From Tyto alba (taxonomy: Eukaryota > Chordata > Aves > Strigiformes > Tytonidae), in the NCBI RefSeq assembly GCF_018691265.1, contig NW_024881313.1, positions 4,270,501 to 4,334,500 on the forward strand: a DNA stretch of 64,000 nt, given 5' to 3'. Each line of letters starts with the position of its first letter. Position 1 is the stretch's first letter. Shown here piece after piece: positions 13,044 to 26,610 of the stretch. The position numbers were made by a program, and so were the translations under genes. The notes beneath the pieces were generated by a model. The model had not been told where the DNA came from. It worked only from the letters and a program-made list of their open reading frames with translations, and ran no database searches.

Positions 13044-16000
13044 CCCTGACTTTTTACTAAGAGCAGAACATAAGAATGAAGATCATTAACAGAAGGCTTC
13101 ATGTTTGTATTTAGGTAGATCCAAATCTGATTTGGTTTCCTTTCCAAGATAGACTTGCATCTCACAAGCATCTGAGAGAGCAAGTTGGCTGTCCCCCATT
13201 TTAAAACAATGCACCAAATGCTCTGTGTTGTATATCTTGAGCCCCAGAGTATCTTACAGAATGGTAAAGGAGATCTATTTTCTCTGTTGGTATCCTTGCT
13301 GTACAGTGGAGTGTCCTATGTTGTTGATTGTTAGGTAGATGAAGCTCAAGTCTCGCAGTCCTCCTGCCTCCTTGTTCTCTATCAGTTGATGCTGTGGTCT
13401 CATGGCTGCGCACTAGGACGTGGAAAAGGATTCCTACAAACAAAACTGCTAGTGAGTAATCATGTGCTAAGCAGTATGAGTTTACCTGGGCAGAACAACA
13501 TACTGACACTTCTGGCTGAGCATACATCCATGTAAGTTTGACAAAACAGGAGTTTGCCTGTATGGTATCTCATAGAATGTCACGTGCTGGCTGACACTGA
13601 TACACATGTTGTGTTTGGTGCCTTCAGTTGTATAGGTGATTGCTAGGCTGTGCATCCCTGAGAAAAGCACAACTGTAATACTGCTCTGTTTGTAACGCTT
13701 TAACTGTCAAATATCCATAGAGACACTGAGTTTTCTTTACTTTTGTAGAGGGGAGAACTCGTGATTTGAGGGGTGGTAACATGAATCCTAGTTTTTGCAC
13801 AGTCCACATAAGATATTTTTCTAGAGGGGTTGATATTTAGGAAGTGCTGAGCTCTTCATCCTGTGAAAATTGATGGTCTTTTGCAGTGTCTCCTTTTGGT
13901 ACTAGGTGCTTTTTAATACTGACATATATGGTTTAGTTAAACAAAGCTGATTGATTGTTACATGGAAAACATGTAGTACTTATACTGACTAAACCAAGCT
14001 TGGTGGCTTTTCCTACCTGATGGCTTGAGGAAAGAGAAGACGTGGTAGTGAGCAGTAGATCTGTGTAGAGGCAGTTCCATCCTCCCTTCTTGTATGCTGT
14101 TTCTGGAGGTGGTGCAAGGGAGAGCACAGAGCTCTTTCTGTGCTGTAGCACAGATTTGAGAACATTGCATTTCTGGTGATTTGATGGATTGTTAATATAG
14201 TAGGAACTTGTTTAGCCGTCATTTTTTTCCTGTTGCTTCGGATGTGTTGTAATATGAAAGACATCCAGTAATGATGACGTGACCTTACGAGAATGGCTTG
14301 AATAAGACATTGGCTGGCTTGGAGAGATGCAGACTTTAGCAGATATCTTGGTTGGAGGAGAACAGAGAAAAGCCTGTATGTTTGCCTGCCACAAAAATGT
14401 AGTAATAATGAGATATGTTGCTAAGTGCATGTTTGTCAGTTCTGTTCAAGTGCTCAGATAACTGCAGTGATGGTCACAGTTTAAGGAGTTAGATAAACGG
14501 CGTAGCGGCTTGCGGTATTTTAATGTTTGCTTAGGCCTTGAATTTGAGGATTGATTATGGGCATTTCCTGAGAAGAAACAAGTTCCTATCAGTTTTGTGA
14601 TCTGTAGGTCTCATGCTGAGTGGGTTGCGTGAATGTGGTTGGCTGATTTCTATCAGTTCTAGTTTTGAGGGAGCAACTTATACAGAGGCCTTCTAAAAAG
14701 GAGTAAAGATTTTCATACAAATACACTCTTTTTCTGCTGTTGTACACTTGTGGTGTCAGCTTAATGGTACTGTTTTGAACTGAATATAGGAAAACAAAAC
14801 CAGTACTCCTTGTTTCCTGAGCATGGGTTACCAGCACTGCACTCCATAGCCAGCTGTGAATACAAGGTGTGTGAATTTAAGTTTTCCTTTTCAGCATATA
14901 TGCAGTGTTCCCAAAGAACTGAACGTGCCAAAGATGACTTCTAAAAGTCACCAGTGCCTTACCACTAGATAGAGATTTCTGCATTGTTTCCAACTTCCAT
15001 CATTGCTTCTCTGCACCCAGCTTTAAAGTTAGTTGATCTGGATCAAGGACTTGGAGTCCTGTATTTTTCTTTGCCATTTCCCACTGATTTAGCTGACTGT
15101 AGGTGAACCCGTAAAGCATTGCCTGTAAGAGATAGCCAATGCTTTTCTGTGTGTGTATTGACCATAGAGGAAATAAATCTGCTTATTAAATAAAGTGTAG
15201 AAGTGGAATTTGCATGGTTTTGTCTTCATGTAACTGTGAACCACTGTTACTGGTGCAGATTTTGTCTAGCAGGGTGAGGGAAATAGGAAGGCCCTTTGAA
15301 AAGCAGATTGGAATAAGATCCAAACTACTTTTGTCTACACAGTGCTAATAGGTCTGGGGTTTTGTAAGATTTGTGTTACTGGTTCTGCCATCTGATATCC
15401 TCCTTCATGGCTATTTCATTTGGTGTAACAGACCTCAAACTTTTGCTTCAGCAGTAATATTGTAAAAAAGAAAGGAATAAAATGCCATCTCTGTGTGGTG
15501 GTATTGGTTGCTGTGTTTGGGGGTGTGAAGTTTTTTTTGGTTGGTTGTTTTTTTGAAAGCTCTGCCACCTTCCCCTTTTTTTTTTGCAAAGTCTTTCAAC
15601 CGATCTTAAAACTGGTGAAAATCCGAATTCTCAGCTTTCCTGCATCTGGCCGTGTCACTGTGAATTTTCACAGAAGTGAAAACATTGTTCCAAATCTTAG
15701 TCTAATTCGTGAGCATTCACCTTGATTTAGGTGGGAGGAGGAAGGGAATGCTTTTATTATGAAAGAAAACATTTGAGCTCCTCAGTAATAAAGTAAACAT
15801 ATCTTGCACTTAAGCAGGAAAAGTGTTGGTGGATAACAATGGTAGAATTATAGTTCAGTTGATTGACTGCAATAATAAACATTAATTTTTGGCAATGTGT
15901 CTCTTCCATTTAGAAGTGACTGCAAGTATTAGGTGGCTCAGCAAACCATGGAGGAGGAGAACCAACCTGGAGAGGTGGAATCAGTCCTGGTTTGGTTGTA

Positions 16001-18159
16001 GGGCTGTCCCTCTTCCTCCTTACAGGAACTGTGAGATACTAGGAAGATGTGTGGACAAGAAGGGTATGTGCACGAAGGACATAAAGAAATAATTTGCACC
16101 TCTCAAAAGCAAAACCTTTGGATGATCCCTGACATTTTTGGATTGCACATGGGTGATTTCTCTGCTGAAAAGTTCCCAGTAAGCATATCAGGAGATGTAA
16201 GCTCATAAAATAAGCCTATACATAACTGTATAAAAAACAAACATATACATGGATGAAGGATGTTTATGCTTCCTTTGTCTACATGTAAATATGCTACGTG
16301 TAAATAGATACTTTTTTTTTGGGTAGGAAACTGAAATCCATTTCACTTTCAAGGAGGCGAGATCACAGAATTCAAAATGGGTTTTACTCTAGAGAGAGTA
16401 CATAAATACCTTCTACTTCTGATTGTCTTTTTCTTTTTTTAAACAGATGTTTACAATAACTATTGCCATTGTTGTTTTTTTTTTTTTTTTCTATCACACA
16501 ATTGTGCTGCTGAGGCTTTGATAACTACCTCCTCTCAGTTTGGTTGTGAAGGAGAAAATCCTAAATGGTCCAAATATGTTGGCAGGTGAGGTGAACCATA
16601 AATATTTATCCCAGCAGTCAAGTATTTTAACTTCTAAGCTTTGTGTTGTGTCTGTGAGCTTTAATTTCAGAGCAGTGTCTGTGAGACCATTTCTGAATTC
16701 AAGGTTTATTAAGGTCTCCAACGAGTTTCTATTTTTATTACTTGTTCTGTTTATTTCTCACTGTCTTTTGAATTCTCTATTTTTATGTTTTTGTTGATGA
16801 TTTTTCTTTCATTTTTGATTTTTCTATTCTAAATTTTATCTGATTAGAGCTTTTGATGTGGCAAATGTTGAACAGCTTTGTTATACATCATCTGACTGAT
16901 GTGGGACTTAATGAGTCTCTTCTATGTTCTTAATTGTGGCTCCATGGGTTTGGCAGTAATTCATTGACTTTTTGGCATTGATAACCAGAAGTTGCTGTAA
17001 GATGCGTATTAGTAGTACTTGAACCTGGCTTGAAAAAAATAATAAAAAAAAAGTCATACCCTGAAGGAGATGGAGAGTATGAGAGGGAAGTTACAGCAGC
17101 ACTGTGAGGACCAGTGAAGTATGGTGTGTAGTGAGTAAAGCTCCTGAGACAGGCAGAGGAGGCAGGGGTGCACTGAAGGCAGCAAAGCCCAATTTGAAGG
17201 GGCATTATGGGTTCTCAGAGGAGTGCAAAAATGTCTGTGAGCTAGAGGTCAGCAAAGGGAAACCACCTCTCTCTCTGCCTCCGTTTTTTTTTTCTGTGAA
17301 GTGGTGGGATTGTGCTTCTATTGCGTGTGCTTGGACCAAGACACTGTGCCAAAAATAGCCCTAGGAAGGTGAGGGAGAGATGGAGACCCTAGATGGGTGA
17401 CAAGGTGCTGTTTCTGACCCTGTTACTAGAGTTGGAGTAGTACTTTTATCTCTTACTGAATGATCCGGAATTACATTTGACTTTGTATTGAGTAACAAAA
17501 ATGTGGTGCTGACAGGTTGTCTTTGCAGGAAGAGAAAAACCAGAGAAGAAAGAATTGATGAATAAAATGTGAGGAGTAGCTGTGCTGAGACCTAGGAGTG
17601 CTTTTTCCTGCAGTTAGCAAACCTTCTTCCTCTTTTCTATTTTGTTTTGTTTTTGTTTTTCATGCTTCATGCATCCTCTCTGTTCCCTGTAAACTTAAAG
17701 AATTGAGCTAAATGGAGTCTTTGATGCTGGGGTAAAGGATTACATTTGCTAGTAAGAACAGATTAGCTAATTCTTTTAAAACAGAGCTGTATTAAAAGAT
17801 TGCCGAATGATTGCTTTTTCACCCAGAAAGTAGTGTTATGTTAAGTTGTGAAGTCAGCAAGGATCAAAGTGGGTGCTAATGAGTAGTTTGTCCCTTAATG
17901 AGTGTCACTTGCCTCATCCTTATACGCTTAATGTACTTATCCCACATTTGCCTTTCTTAGGGTAGCTGGAAAGGAGTGTGCCTGTGATACTCGGGTAATT
18001 TAAAGATGCTTACTGAAGCTGCTTATTTTTAAATCAGGTAGTTTATTTACTGCCCATAAAAGAAGCTATGGCAGAAATCACAGGCTGTGTATGTACTGTA
18101 GTTTCTATGATCCAAAACCATATTGTGATCTGGCCTAAGACCGCCTTAGAAACTGTCAT
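13044..18159. other. Non-coding stretch, no gene recognised
   Basis: AT-rich DNA with only short chance frames. A well-placed ATG at 15948 (ACCATGG context) opens just 17 codons, starting MEEENQPGE, before a TAG at 15999, with a poor GTGGAA donor inside; it was not accepted as an exon. A poly-T run lies at 16475-16490. No interspersed repeat was recognised before the CR1 copy that begins at 18160. Confidence 0.55.
16475..16490 (+). repeat. Poly-T run (16 T)
   Basis: Uninterrupted T homopolymer within a T-rich neighbourhood. Confidence 0.95.
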
Positions 18160-18606
18160 GAAGAGGACCAAAGAGATAATGCTCAGGGGGCTGGAGCAGC
18201 TCCCCTGTGAGGCCAGGCTGAGAGAGTTGGGGTTGTTCAGCCTGGAGAAGAGAAGGCTCCGGGGGGGCCTTAGAGTGGCCTTCCAGTGCTTAAAGGAGGG
18301 AAGGAAAGGTGGGGAGGGACTCTTCACCAGGGAGTGTAATGATGGGATGAGGGGTAACGGTTTTAAACTGAAAAAGGAGAGATTTAGATGAGATGTAAGG
18401 CAGAAATTCTTCCCTGTGCGGGGGGTGAGGCGCTGGCCCAGGGTGCCCAGAGCAGCTGTGGGTGCCCCCTCCCTGGAAGGGTTCCAGGCCAGGTTGGACG
18501 GGGCTGGGAGCCCCCTGGGCTGGGGGAAGGGGGCCCTGCCCCGGGGCAGGGGGGTTGGAACTAGATGATCATTAAGGTCCCTTCCAACCGAAACCATTCT
18601 ATGATT
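18160..18606 (+). mobile_element. CR1 LINE, 5'-truncated, 3' end present (plus strand)
   Basis: The copy contains the last part of CR1 ORF2 followed by the 3' end. Recognisable CR1 stretches are the segment around 18190-18260, which encodes the conserved peptide RELGLFSLEKRRLRGG, the segment near 18340-18420, and the terminal GATGATCATTAAGGTCCC with CCATTCTATGATT at 18594-18606. It starts inside ORF2, so it is a dead-on-arrival insertion, the usual fate of CR1. It shares the distinctive GGGCTGGGGGAAGGGGGCCC block with the copies at 31580 and 38690, suggesting the same subfamily. The minus-strand frame of 216 codons at 18043-18693 is an antisense artefact of this element. Confidence 0.95.
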
Positions 18607-21600
18607 TTCTCTTCTGCCTTCCCCTCCTTGTTGTGTTGTTCCACCCCCACCCCCGTCTTCAACCCACACGGTCCCATTTTCTGTCAAGAACATGAATGGT
18701 GACTGGCTGAGGTCTTCTCTGTCGTGAGGCAGGGCAATGCTTCTGGGTCACCATTCTGTTCTCAACCAGCACATACAGTCACAGTTGTGTGGGTTTTATT
18801 ATTTTAAATTTTTTTTAGTTCTCTTAAATCTAGAGGCTTGCCTGCAAGATAAAAGATTAACGAGCTTGCCAGGGTCATTTAAAAATGTGTGTGGTTATAA
18901 CCAAGTTCTTATATAAACTTCCTCAATCCATGTCACTTTTTTCACATGAAGATCAAAAGAGGGTTTTCTATTGACACGTAGGTCATGTTAAAGGTAAATG
19001 TTGCCTCTGGTATTAGAGGGCATTATGTTGACCGTATTTACCTCCTGGATGAGAACAGGGTTTTGTGTTGATTCTGTTGGCTGTAGGTGCTTACAACAGA
19101 ACTATTTTCTCTTATAATTCACTGGGAGAGTTAGGAACTTGCATTAGGATTTTGCAGTCATTTGTTTTATTTTTCCTCCAATCTGTCTTCCTCTCTCTTC
19201 TGAGTTTGCCGCTCCTCACCCTGAGCCGCTCCGTAGTCCTTTTGTGCCTCAGATTGTGTGTCATTTTGCACAGGACTGGATGAGGTCTTCTGGACCATCA
19301 AAGTGCACAGGCAATTGTGTCTCATTATCATGTTTATAATTGTTTTGACTTCTGTTTTAAACCACATTCTGATGTGGCCTCCCAGTAAGAATACAAAGTG
19401 TTAAAAACTAATTTTCTATGATGTTTTCAAATCTTACTCACATTTAATGTCCAAATCTGGGCTAGTTTGTCTTGTTTTTTTTCAGTTTTCCTCTTCCCTA
19501 TTTCAACATTGAGCTTACCATGTTTTGCGCTCTTCTCTGTTACATGTGAAGCTTGAGGAGGAACATTTATCTTGACCTTCTCTGGTCCCTAAGAATATGA
19601 CGAGTGCTAATAAAACCTTTTTTCAAATTAACTTTGACATCTGTCATTGTTTTAAGTGTACAGAATTGAATTCTGGCACTAAGCATATGTGAGAGGCAGT
19701 TATAAGTACAGCCATGGACTTCAGGTGTGTTTTATTCAGAATAAAATTTCTTTTTTTGTTTGTTTGTTTTTCTGTAGAAGTTGAGCTACTGATTAATTTA
19801 AGGCATTTTAATTTTCTTGAAATTTGGGACCTTAGCGCATTGTGCAGTTTGAATAAGCGTACTCTCAGTTTTTAGGAGTCCCTGCAGCACCTCACCTAAG
19901 GCTGAACAATTCCTTTGAGACTGTTTCTGTAAGACTGTTTCTTTCTGTTAAGGTCTCTGTACAGAAGTAATGGTTGGTTGTTGGTTCCGTGTATGCATTC
20001 AACTGATTTCTGCTGATTTTTAAGTTTCAGTTGTTTAAAATCTTTGTCTCTGGAGGTTTTTTGGAAGTGAGAGTCCATATGGTGTGGGATAACTTTTTGT
20101 GCATGTCTTGCTTTTGTTTTGTTTACATAGTTTTGTCCTGTAGCAAATGTTTCTCATGTTACTTGTACATGTGCCTTTTCTCCAGGAACTTTGTATGCTG
20201 CATAGGAGTCAATTACTTTAGTTCCCAAATGCAAACATCCTGCTGGTTCAACAACTACTGCTTTACCCCTTTCAGTCACTGTCCTGGGTATGAGCTCCCA
20301 ACCTGTCGTGTCACAGTCTTGAGGTGAGAGTCCAGTTAGCTAAGGATCTCCCGACACACAGCTGTCATACTGCATACTCTGATGGTATATTTAATGGTAA
20401 ATCATGCAGTCAGTGGCGTAGGTCTTTCAGATTATTTTTTTTAGGGTTCCAGCTAAAAACATAGTTTGGAAAAATCTGATTGTTAGCCTTCTATTCAGAG
20501 AGAGTCATAAGATCAAAGAGTATTTTGCTCTGTGTTTAATTACAGTACCATATGGTCAAACAAAGTTACTTTTTCAGTGCAGTGCATTGTTGAAACCCAG
20601 TGTGACCGACCTTTGCTTTCAGACTGTAGAAGTCAGTTGAAAAAATGTATTAATAAGGAGAGAACAGTATTAAGTTTCGTGTGTATATACTATACTAAAA
20701 GGATTTCTGGAAAATTTCCAAACAGAAATAAAATAGAGTATCTCAAGATTTTCACAAAAGTCTGCATTACTGTCCTCATTTCTCCTGCCAGAAGCTAAAT
20801 GTGGATGGAGCAGCAAATGTTTAGCAAAAGGGTGAAGGATCAGTGAAGTAAGGTCTAGAGCTACTGCTGCTTTAGGCTGTGCTGAAGTGACCAGCTCATA
20901 CGTGATCAGGATGCATCTCCAGACATGAGCTCTATCTTTGAAACTGGACCCTGGCTAATCCTTGTCTGGCTCGTTTAAGTTTGTAAGCAGTGGGGGAGCA
21001 GGCAGGAGTTGGCATGAGCGGATGAATTATTCTTGAGTGTTTCATCCTGGGTTTCCTTCCCTTCCCAGCTCTTGACCAAGCCCAAAACTCGCTTTCAGAT
21101 CTGTCCCAGACCCATGATTTTGAGATGGGACTCATTTTTTGAGAAAGGGATGATTTGTGCTTAATATGGATGTAAGCAATTTTACTGATAGTGTCTTCTT
21201 AATATTCATCTGTTGTGCTCATCTATTTCTTAGAAAGTCTTCTACCTCAGCTTTTAGGATCTGACATCACTAAAGTCTGCAGCCTGGAGCTGTAAAGGAG
21301 TTGGGATTATGTCCTGTCTACTATACTTAAAGTAGCAACTCTAATCTGGGATAGAAAAGATAATCCTCAACAGGTTTGTAATAACTGTACTAAAAAACTG
21401 TGCAGTGGAGGAAGAAAATGTGTCTGCTTTTCTTTAAAAACATATCACCATAAAACATTAGAAGGTGGCTGATGCATGCTAAATTATCAATTTTGCACTG
21501 ATGTAGCTGGTGCCATGCAAATCCTGATGGTATAAATGTGCTGGGCTACCACAAGTGTGTCACAGTAAACTATCAGGGCACCTGCCTGTATCAGTATGGA

Positions 21601-22915
21601 AAATAAAATCTCATCCTATTGCCAAGCACAATTCTGTGTAGTGTCTGTAGATGTAAATGTCAATCTTGTGTTTGAGCCTAGTGCCCTCCTTGAGACAATT
21701 AAGAAGGAAAGGTGGTGTTTTCTGCTAGAAAATACTCTCAGCTGAAGAGGTTAATTCTGAGTACTTGCTTTGTGATGAAGGTACACTGCATACATCTATT
21801 CTTAGCTTCCTGTTGACTTTTGGTTAAGTATCAGTAAATCAGCCTGATGTAATGCAAATATTGTAAAACAATGTATATTAATGCCCTTACCCTGGAATGC
21901 TGCAACAAGAACAAACGTTTGGCATCTCCTCTGAAGCATCTTCTGTATGTTTAATGCAAAAATAATCTGGCCCCAAGTGAATGCATACCTGACTAAAGTG
22001 TTTGAATCCTGCAGTTGATTAACTGTGCAAAGAACAAACTTTTAGACTTCTGGAGTAACATATGTTCATTTTCCCCTCTACCTCCTGTTTTTTTTTCATG
22101 CAATAATTGCAGCTAAAAGAGGTAAGAAAACTAGGAAGCGGTCAATGGGCTACATGGTATTAGAAGCTTTACAGTCTCCCCTGTGCTATATGTATTTCCT
22201 ATAATTGGCAAGTTCTGTGACTAAGAAATAAGGGGAGTGAAAAATTCTGGTTTGTATTTGCTAACACCACCAAGGTATGGCATTCAGATATGGTTCATGC
22301 ATTGCACTTTTAAACTGTTGAAATTTTGCATGCAATCCAAAAGGCTTTATATTTTTGTCTGTTTTGCTCTTAAACAAAGCGAGAAGGAAGGAGTTGATGG
22401 AGAAGGTGATTCTCTATCCAGTTTCCATTTCCTTCTGTCTTTGGAAGGTTTGTAATAATGTTGCTGTGTACATGCAAATGATGTTAATCAGGAGATTTTC
22501 GTATCAGCTTTGTCAACGTTTACATTCACTTTACACATTGAATTTGCATTTGAAAAGGGCTGTTATAATCAACATTTAAGGGATAACATAGTCAAATTTA
22601 CATTTGATTGAGTAGAAATGTTAAGTAATTTTAGCTGAGCTGTTGCTAGGAAACAAGCCAATGTTTTTGTATATATTTTTTTTTCTTAATCCATACTGTC
22701 TTTCTATTTAATTAGCAATTCATCTGGTAATACAAGAACACCAACACTCAAGCAGTATAACTAATGTCTTCACTACATTTCTAGATGCATAGCTTTTCTA
22801 CTCATCAGAACTTAAGGTGAAGTTTGGGAGAAATACGTTTGTAAATGGCCTAATAGTCATCCATGACTACTTTTTGTGTGTGTGATCATTGAAAGGATCA
22901 GCTGTTTGACTTTTT
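18607..22915. other. Non-coding stretch, no gene recognised
   Basis: Single-copy AT-rich DNA. The frames present (for example 20031-20327 plus) are rich in cysteine, phenylalanine and leucine from T-rich sequence and show no domain. There is a C-rich patch (CCACCCCCACCCCC) just after the CR1 near 18641. No RNA gene was seen. Confidence 0.55.
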
Positions 22916-22944
22916 AAAAAACAAACAAACAAACAAACAAAAAA
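22916..22944 (+). repeat. (AAAC)n simple repeat
   Basis: Five tandem CAAA units flanked by A runs, continuing into an A/C-rich stretch to about 22960. Confidence 0.9.
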
Positions 22945-23097
22945 CCCAACACACAAAAATTCGGAATGTTTTTATGATAAGCAGTCTTTTTGGATGTATA
23001 CTAATGCATTTCCTTTTTTCATGGTTGATGTTTATAATGTTAGTCACTGTTCAAGGAACATCATGCAGCTGCCCAAGAATTCAACTGAGTTTTATGT

Positions 23098-23682
23098 ATG
23101 ACTCCTCAGGATTTGTGTAGTACACTGCTTTTGACCTTATCCCAGGTGATCATTTTGATAATTGCATTATTTTACTTCAAGTGTGCAAAACGAATCGTAG
23201 CTGCAAAAGGAAATCTTCTGATTTTGGGTATCCTCTGTCTGTCGGTTGTGTATCTCTTGGAACTTGCAGGAGGACTCCACAGCTTGGCACTTCGCAGCAG
23301 TGTTCATCTGGCAAAAATGCTAATTAAAGGGAAGAATAGTTCCTATTCATATCAGTCCCAAAGCATTTCAAGTGCATTATCTGTGTGGCGCATATAAATG
23401 TGGCTATCCCCTGAAACTTGTTACAAGGCAGTTGAAGGAATGTGGCTCCTTACAAGGCCAAATAGACTCTCGCCTCCCCACCCCGCAGAACCAGACAGAA
23501 TACAGTTTTGCTGTAGATATACTGTCCTTCTCGCATCATGTACCCTAAAGCTTTTTACAGAGCGGTCGCTCAGAAGCTGGTGGTACGGCAACGCTGTAGG
23601 CAAAGATAAGCAGCTGCTACTCACACGTCAGTGGTTCATGGGCACCCAAACTTCTGCAAACCTGGGGAGAGAGCTCGCCTGA
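23098..23682 (+). other. Unassigned open frame of about 195 codons with one internal stop
   Basis: From the ATG at 23098 the frame is open for 99 codons, meets a single TAA at 23395-23397 and continues in the same frame for another 94 codons to 23682. The first part has two strongly hydrophobic stretches that would score as membrane segments (around residues 17-27 and 40-56), separated by a basic KCAKR. The second part is CpG-richer and shows no motif. I do not recognise the protein. Chance is a serious alternative, because frames near 100 codons occur repeatedly in this window. It would be called a pseudogene only if homology were found. Confidence 0.15.
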
Positions 23683-26589
23683 TATTAGCCCTTTTTAATC
23701 CCTTCCAAAAGCAGTGGTCATTTTTATCTCTCCACCTTCACGGTCAAGTGAAGTGGGCAGATGGGCTTCAACCTTGTTTGCAGAACTAAGAGGATTTAAG
23801 TCTTGGCATGATGTGTAAACCTCGCAGCCTTCTGGCCGGGGCTAGGAGTGCTACTGGCTTTTGGCATATTGATGGTAGTTTTGGGGCTACTAATATTCTA
23901 ACGCTGCGTAAACAGTACAGGCATTCCACATCCATGCTGCAGGAAAGACTCTGGATTCCTTATATTTTTATGGTCTCTCAGTGGTATGGGCTGCATTCCT
24001 CAGATTCTGAGTAATCTGTGCATGTGCAAAATATGTATTATAAAATCTGATCAGACAGGGCCTACTGTTGCAGTGAAGCAGATGTGGGTTTCCTTCAGCT
24101 TTTAGCACCTGTTGCATTCCTTACTGGAGAATACTGATTAAAATAGCTTTTTCTCACTACTCATTTTATTTGTCCTTTAAAAAAAAAAAAATAGGTAAAA
24201 ATAAATTGGCCTCTGTGGTACAAAGTACTTGGAAAGAAAGCTCAGGCAGCTAATTCTTATTTGCATACTCCTAATTTTAACGTGTTGGTAGCTGTGAACA
24301 TGCAGTTCTTCAGCAGCTTTTGGAGCTTCTGACTCCAGGAAGAAAGGCGTACGAGCTATGTAGTTTGAGCCGCACTACAAAGCAACTGAGAGCTGCATTT
24401 ATGGAGGGAACATGGATTAACTTGGTGGAAGAAGGTGGAGAAAGAGCGAAGGAGCAGTAGGTACATCAACGTAACAGAAAGAGTTCTTGTTCATACAAGA
24501 GGAATAGGAAGAACAAAACCCCATGATCACAGGTAGCAAATCCTGGTAAGGTGGGATACTCAGAAGAACTCAAGATGCTTTTTAAACAGCGCTGTAACGT
24601 GCTTAGGCTGAGTACAGAAAACTAGCAGAGCTAATTTGAGTGGAGTATTGAGGACTCCTGTGGAGGGTGGGGTACAGCATGTGTGCACACACACGGGTGG
24701 GAGCCTGTGTGCGTCACTCCTTGCGTGTCTCACTCGTGCCTCCTCTCTCTCCAAGTCATAACTTCATTTAGCTTGCTCAGTACGAAATCTTGGATGGAGA
24801 CAGAATGCATGTACAGACGTCAAGTACATCTATGTAAAACTTCATGTAAACGGCTGTCTTCATGTACAAATTACTTTTCCCACCCCCGAAGCCTTACAGC
24901 CTTCAGGTACGACAGGGTCTCAGGTGGGATGCATAACAAAAGACAGGAGCTATGGTTTAGCGAAGCTGTCTGGTAGTTCTGCTTAAGCATTTCTTTAAGT
25001 GACTGTTGTTTTCCGAGAAACTTTAATACCTTCCACTGCTCCCATGTTTTATGTGAAGTGTTCAAATAGCATCTACAGTTGCCTTTTGGGACGCTGGCCA
25101 CTGATACTACATGTGTTACGTAGTGCAAGATCACAGTGCGTCGCTAGGTTGTGTTACCTGGTTGCTTAGAACTTCTGTTCCCCGCTTTTTATTTTTTTTC
25201 CGTGGAACAGTGACTACAATACAGAACAGGTGTGGGGTTTTGTTTTCCTGAGCAGTATTGTACTAGAGATTGAAACACTGATTTTACAGGCATAAAGATG
25301 CACAAAAAAATGTTCTTATCCGTATAACCCTGTATGCTAAACTTTTATTCTGGGTGCTGGGTTGAATTTTTTGTCATATTTGAATTTGTCTGTTGCCCAC
25401 CTCTTTTCTGGGAACGGGGAGGATAACCTAAAGATGAATGTACAAATGCAATTTGTGTTATACTTCTCTTTAGAAAGGTTTCTTGAGCTACCAGAATCTC
25501 TTTAAGTAGGTGAATGAACCTGTTCCCCTCTTAATTTTCATTATTACTAATAAAATATCCCTGTTAATTTTATTATTTTTTTCTTAATTGATCTCAGTAA
25601 CATCTCTGAACCTCTTTCTATAGTTCTTTTCCTGGGTATACAGCAGTGTGTATCCATCATGCATTCACTGTGGTTTATCTTCATTTTCAGGAAGAAAGCC
25701 CAGGACTTGGTACATTTTCTTAGTTGTGCTGATCCTTCAGTGGTTTACTGGCTGTATATTATTATATACTTGTACAGCCATTCATTTTATTACTTGCTGC
25801 TTTGTTTTAGCTTTAAAGAACTCTCCTTGTTATTCCTTTATCATATCAGTTAGCTTCTACTGCTGTAGTTATTACTGAAGTTGCTTAACTGCCAAATGAT
25901 GCTAATGCATCTCCTTCGTGAGAGTTAGCAGTGATGGTACTGTTGCTAGCTGCTGGCAGATAAAGTTTACATTATTTTAGTAAGGCTAATTTCTTTGTGG
26001 GTAACCTTGCACAGAATGAAAAAAAGCACAGCAGCAGTGAGACAGCCAAAGGGGATTCCTAATACCGTTGAAGAAATTACCTAGAGTCTTGAATGTTTAC
26101 TGCAGTAGTCACGTTTTTTAAGACTAATGACCTACTGGATTTATTACAATAGAACTTTAAATGTGAGGGAAGCAATTTTTAATTTTTTTTTTTATGAGTA
26201 CACAATCTTTGTATCTCATCAGTGTACTCCTTTGTGTTAAGCGTCTTTATAGGAGGACGTAAGCATGATGGTGTAGCCCTAAAAGCAGATATTCATCCTT
26301 CTTGGTGATAGATTAATTGTTAACAGCAATTTAGATATATCATGGAATTGTGTACAGCTTGAGGTGTATCCAGCATATTTTTTTTGAATGGCTGCAACAT
26401 AGAAAGTACATTTTTACAAGAAAGTAAAAGGATTTCGAACTTCTTTCCTCATAAAATGTTGCAACTTAATGGGTATAAAAGGCACAGCCTACCTTTCCTA
26501 ACTCTGATGCGGCAACATTGATATTTCCATTTGAAATAGAAGTCTGTAAAATTCATTCAGCTCCATGGGTCCCTTCAAGGTGCATAGAC

Positions 26590-26610
26590 AAAAAAAAAAA
26601 AAAAAAAAAA
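26590..26610 (+). repeat. Poly-A run (21 A)
   Basis: Uninterrupted A homopolymer; no retroposon body recognised upstream. Confidence 0.95.

Noticed and set aside
15948..16001. Good Kozak ATG opening a 17-codon frame starting MEEENQPGE
   Set aside because: It ends at a TAG, the possible internal donor (GTGGAA) is poor, and no upstream promoter or downstream exon was recognised.
18043..18693. 216-codon minus-strand frame, the longest in the window
   Set aside because: It lies antisense over the plus-strand CR1 copy and is rich in Pro, Ser and Leu from that repeat; not a host gene.
25690..25853. Exon-like segment after TTTTCAG whose translation (HFLSCADPSVVYWLYII) faintly resembles an ABC-A transporter membrane segment
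   Set aside because: The resemblance covers about 15 residues, the frame runs into low-complexity hydrophobic sequence, no convincing donor follows, and no neighbouring exon of such a gene was found.
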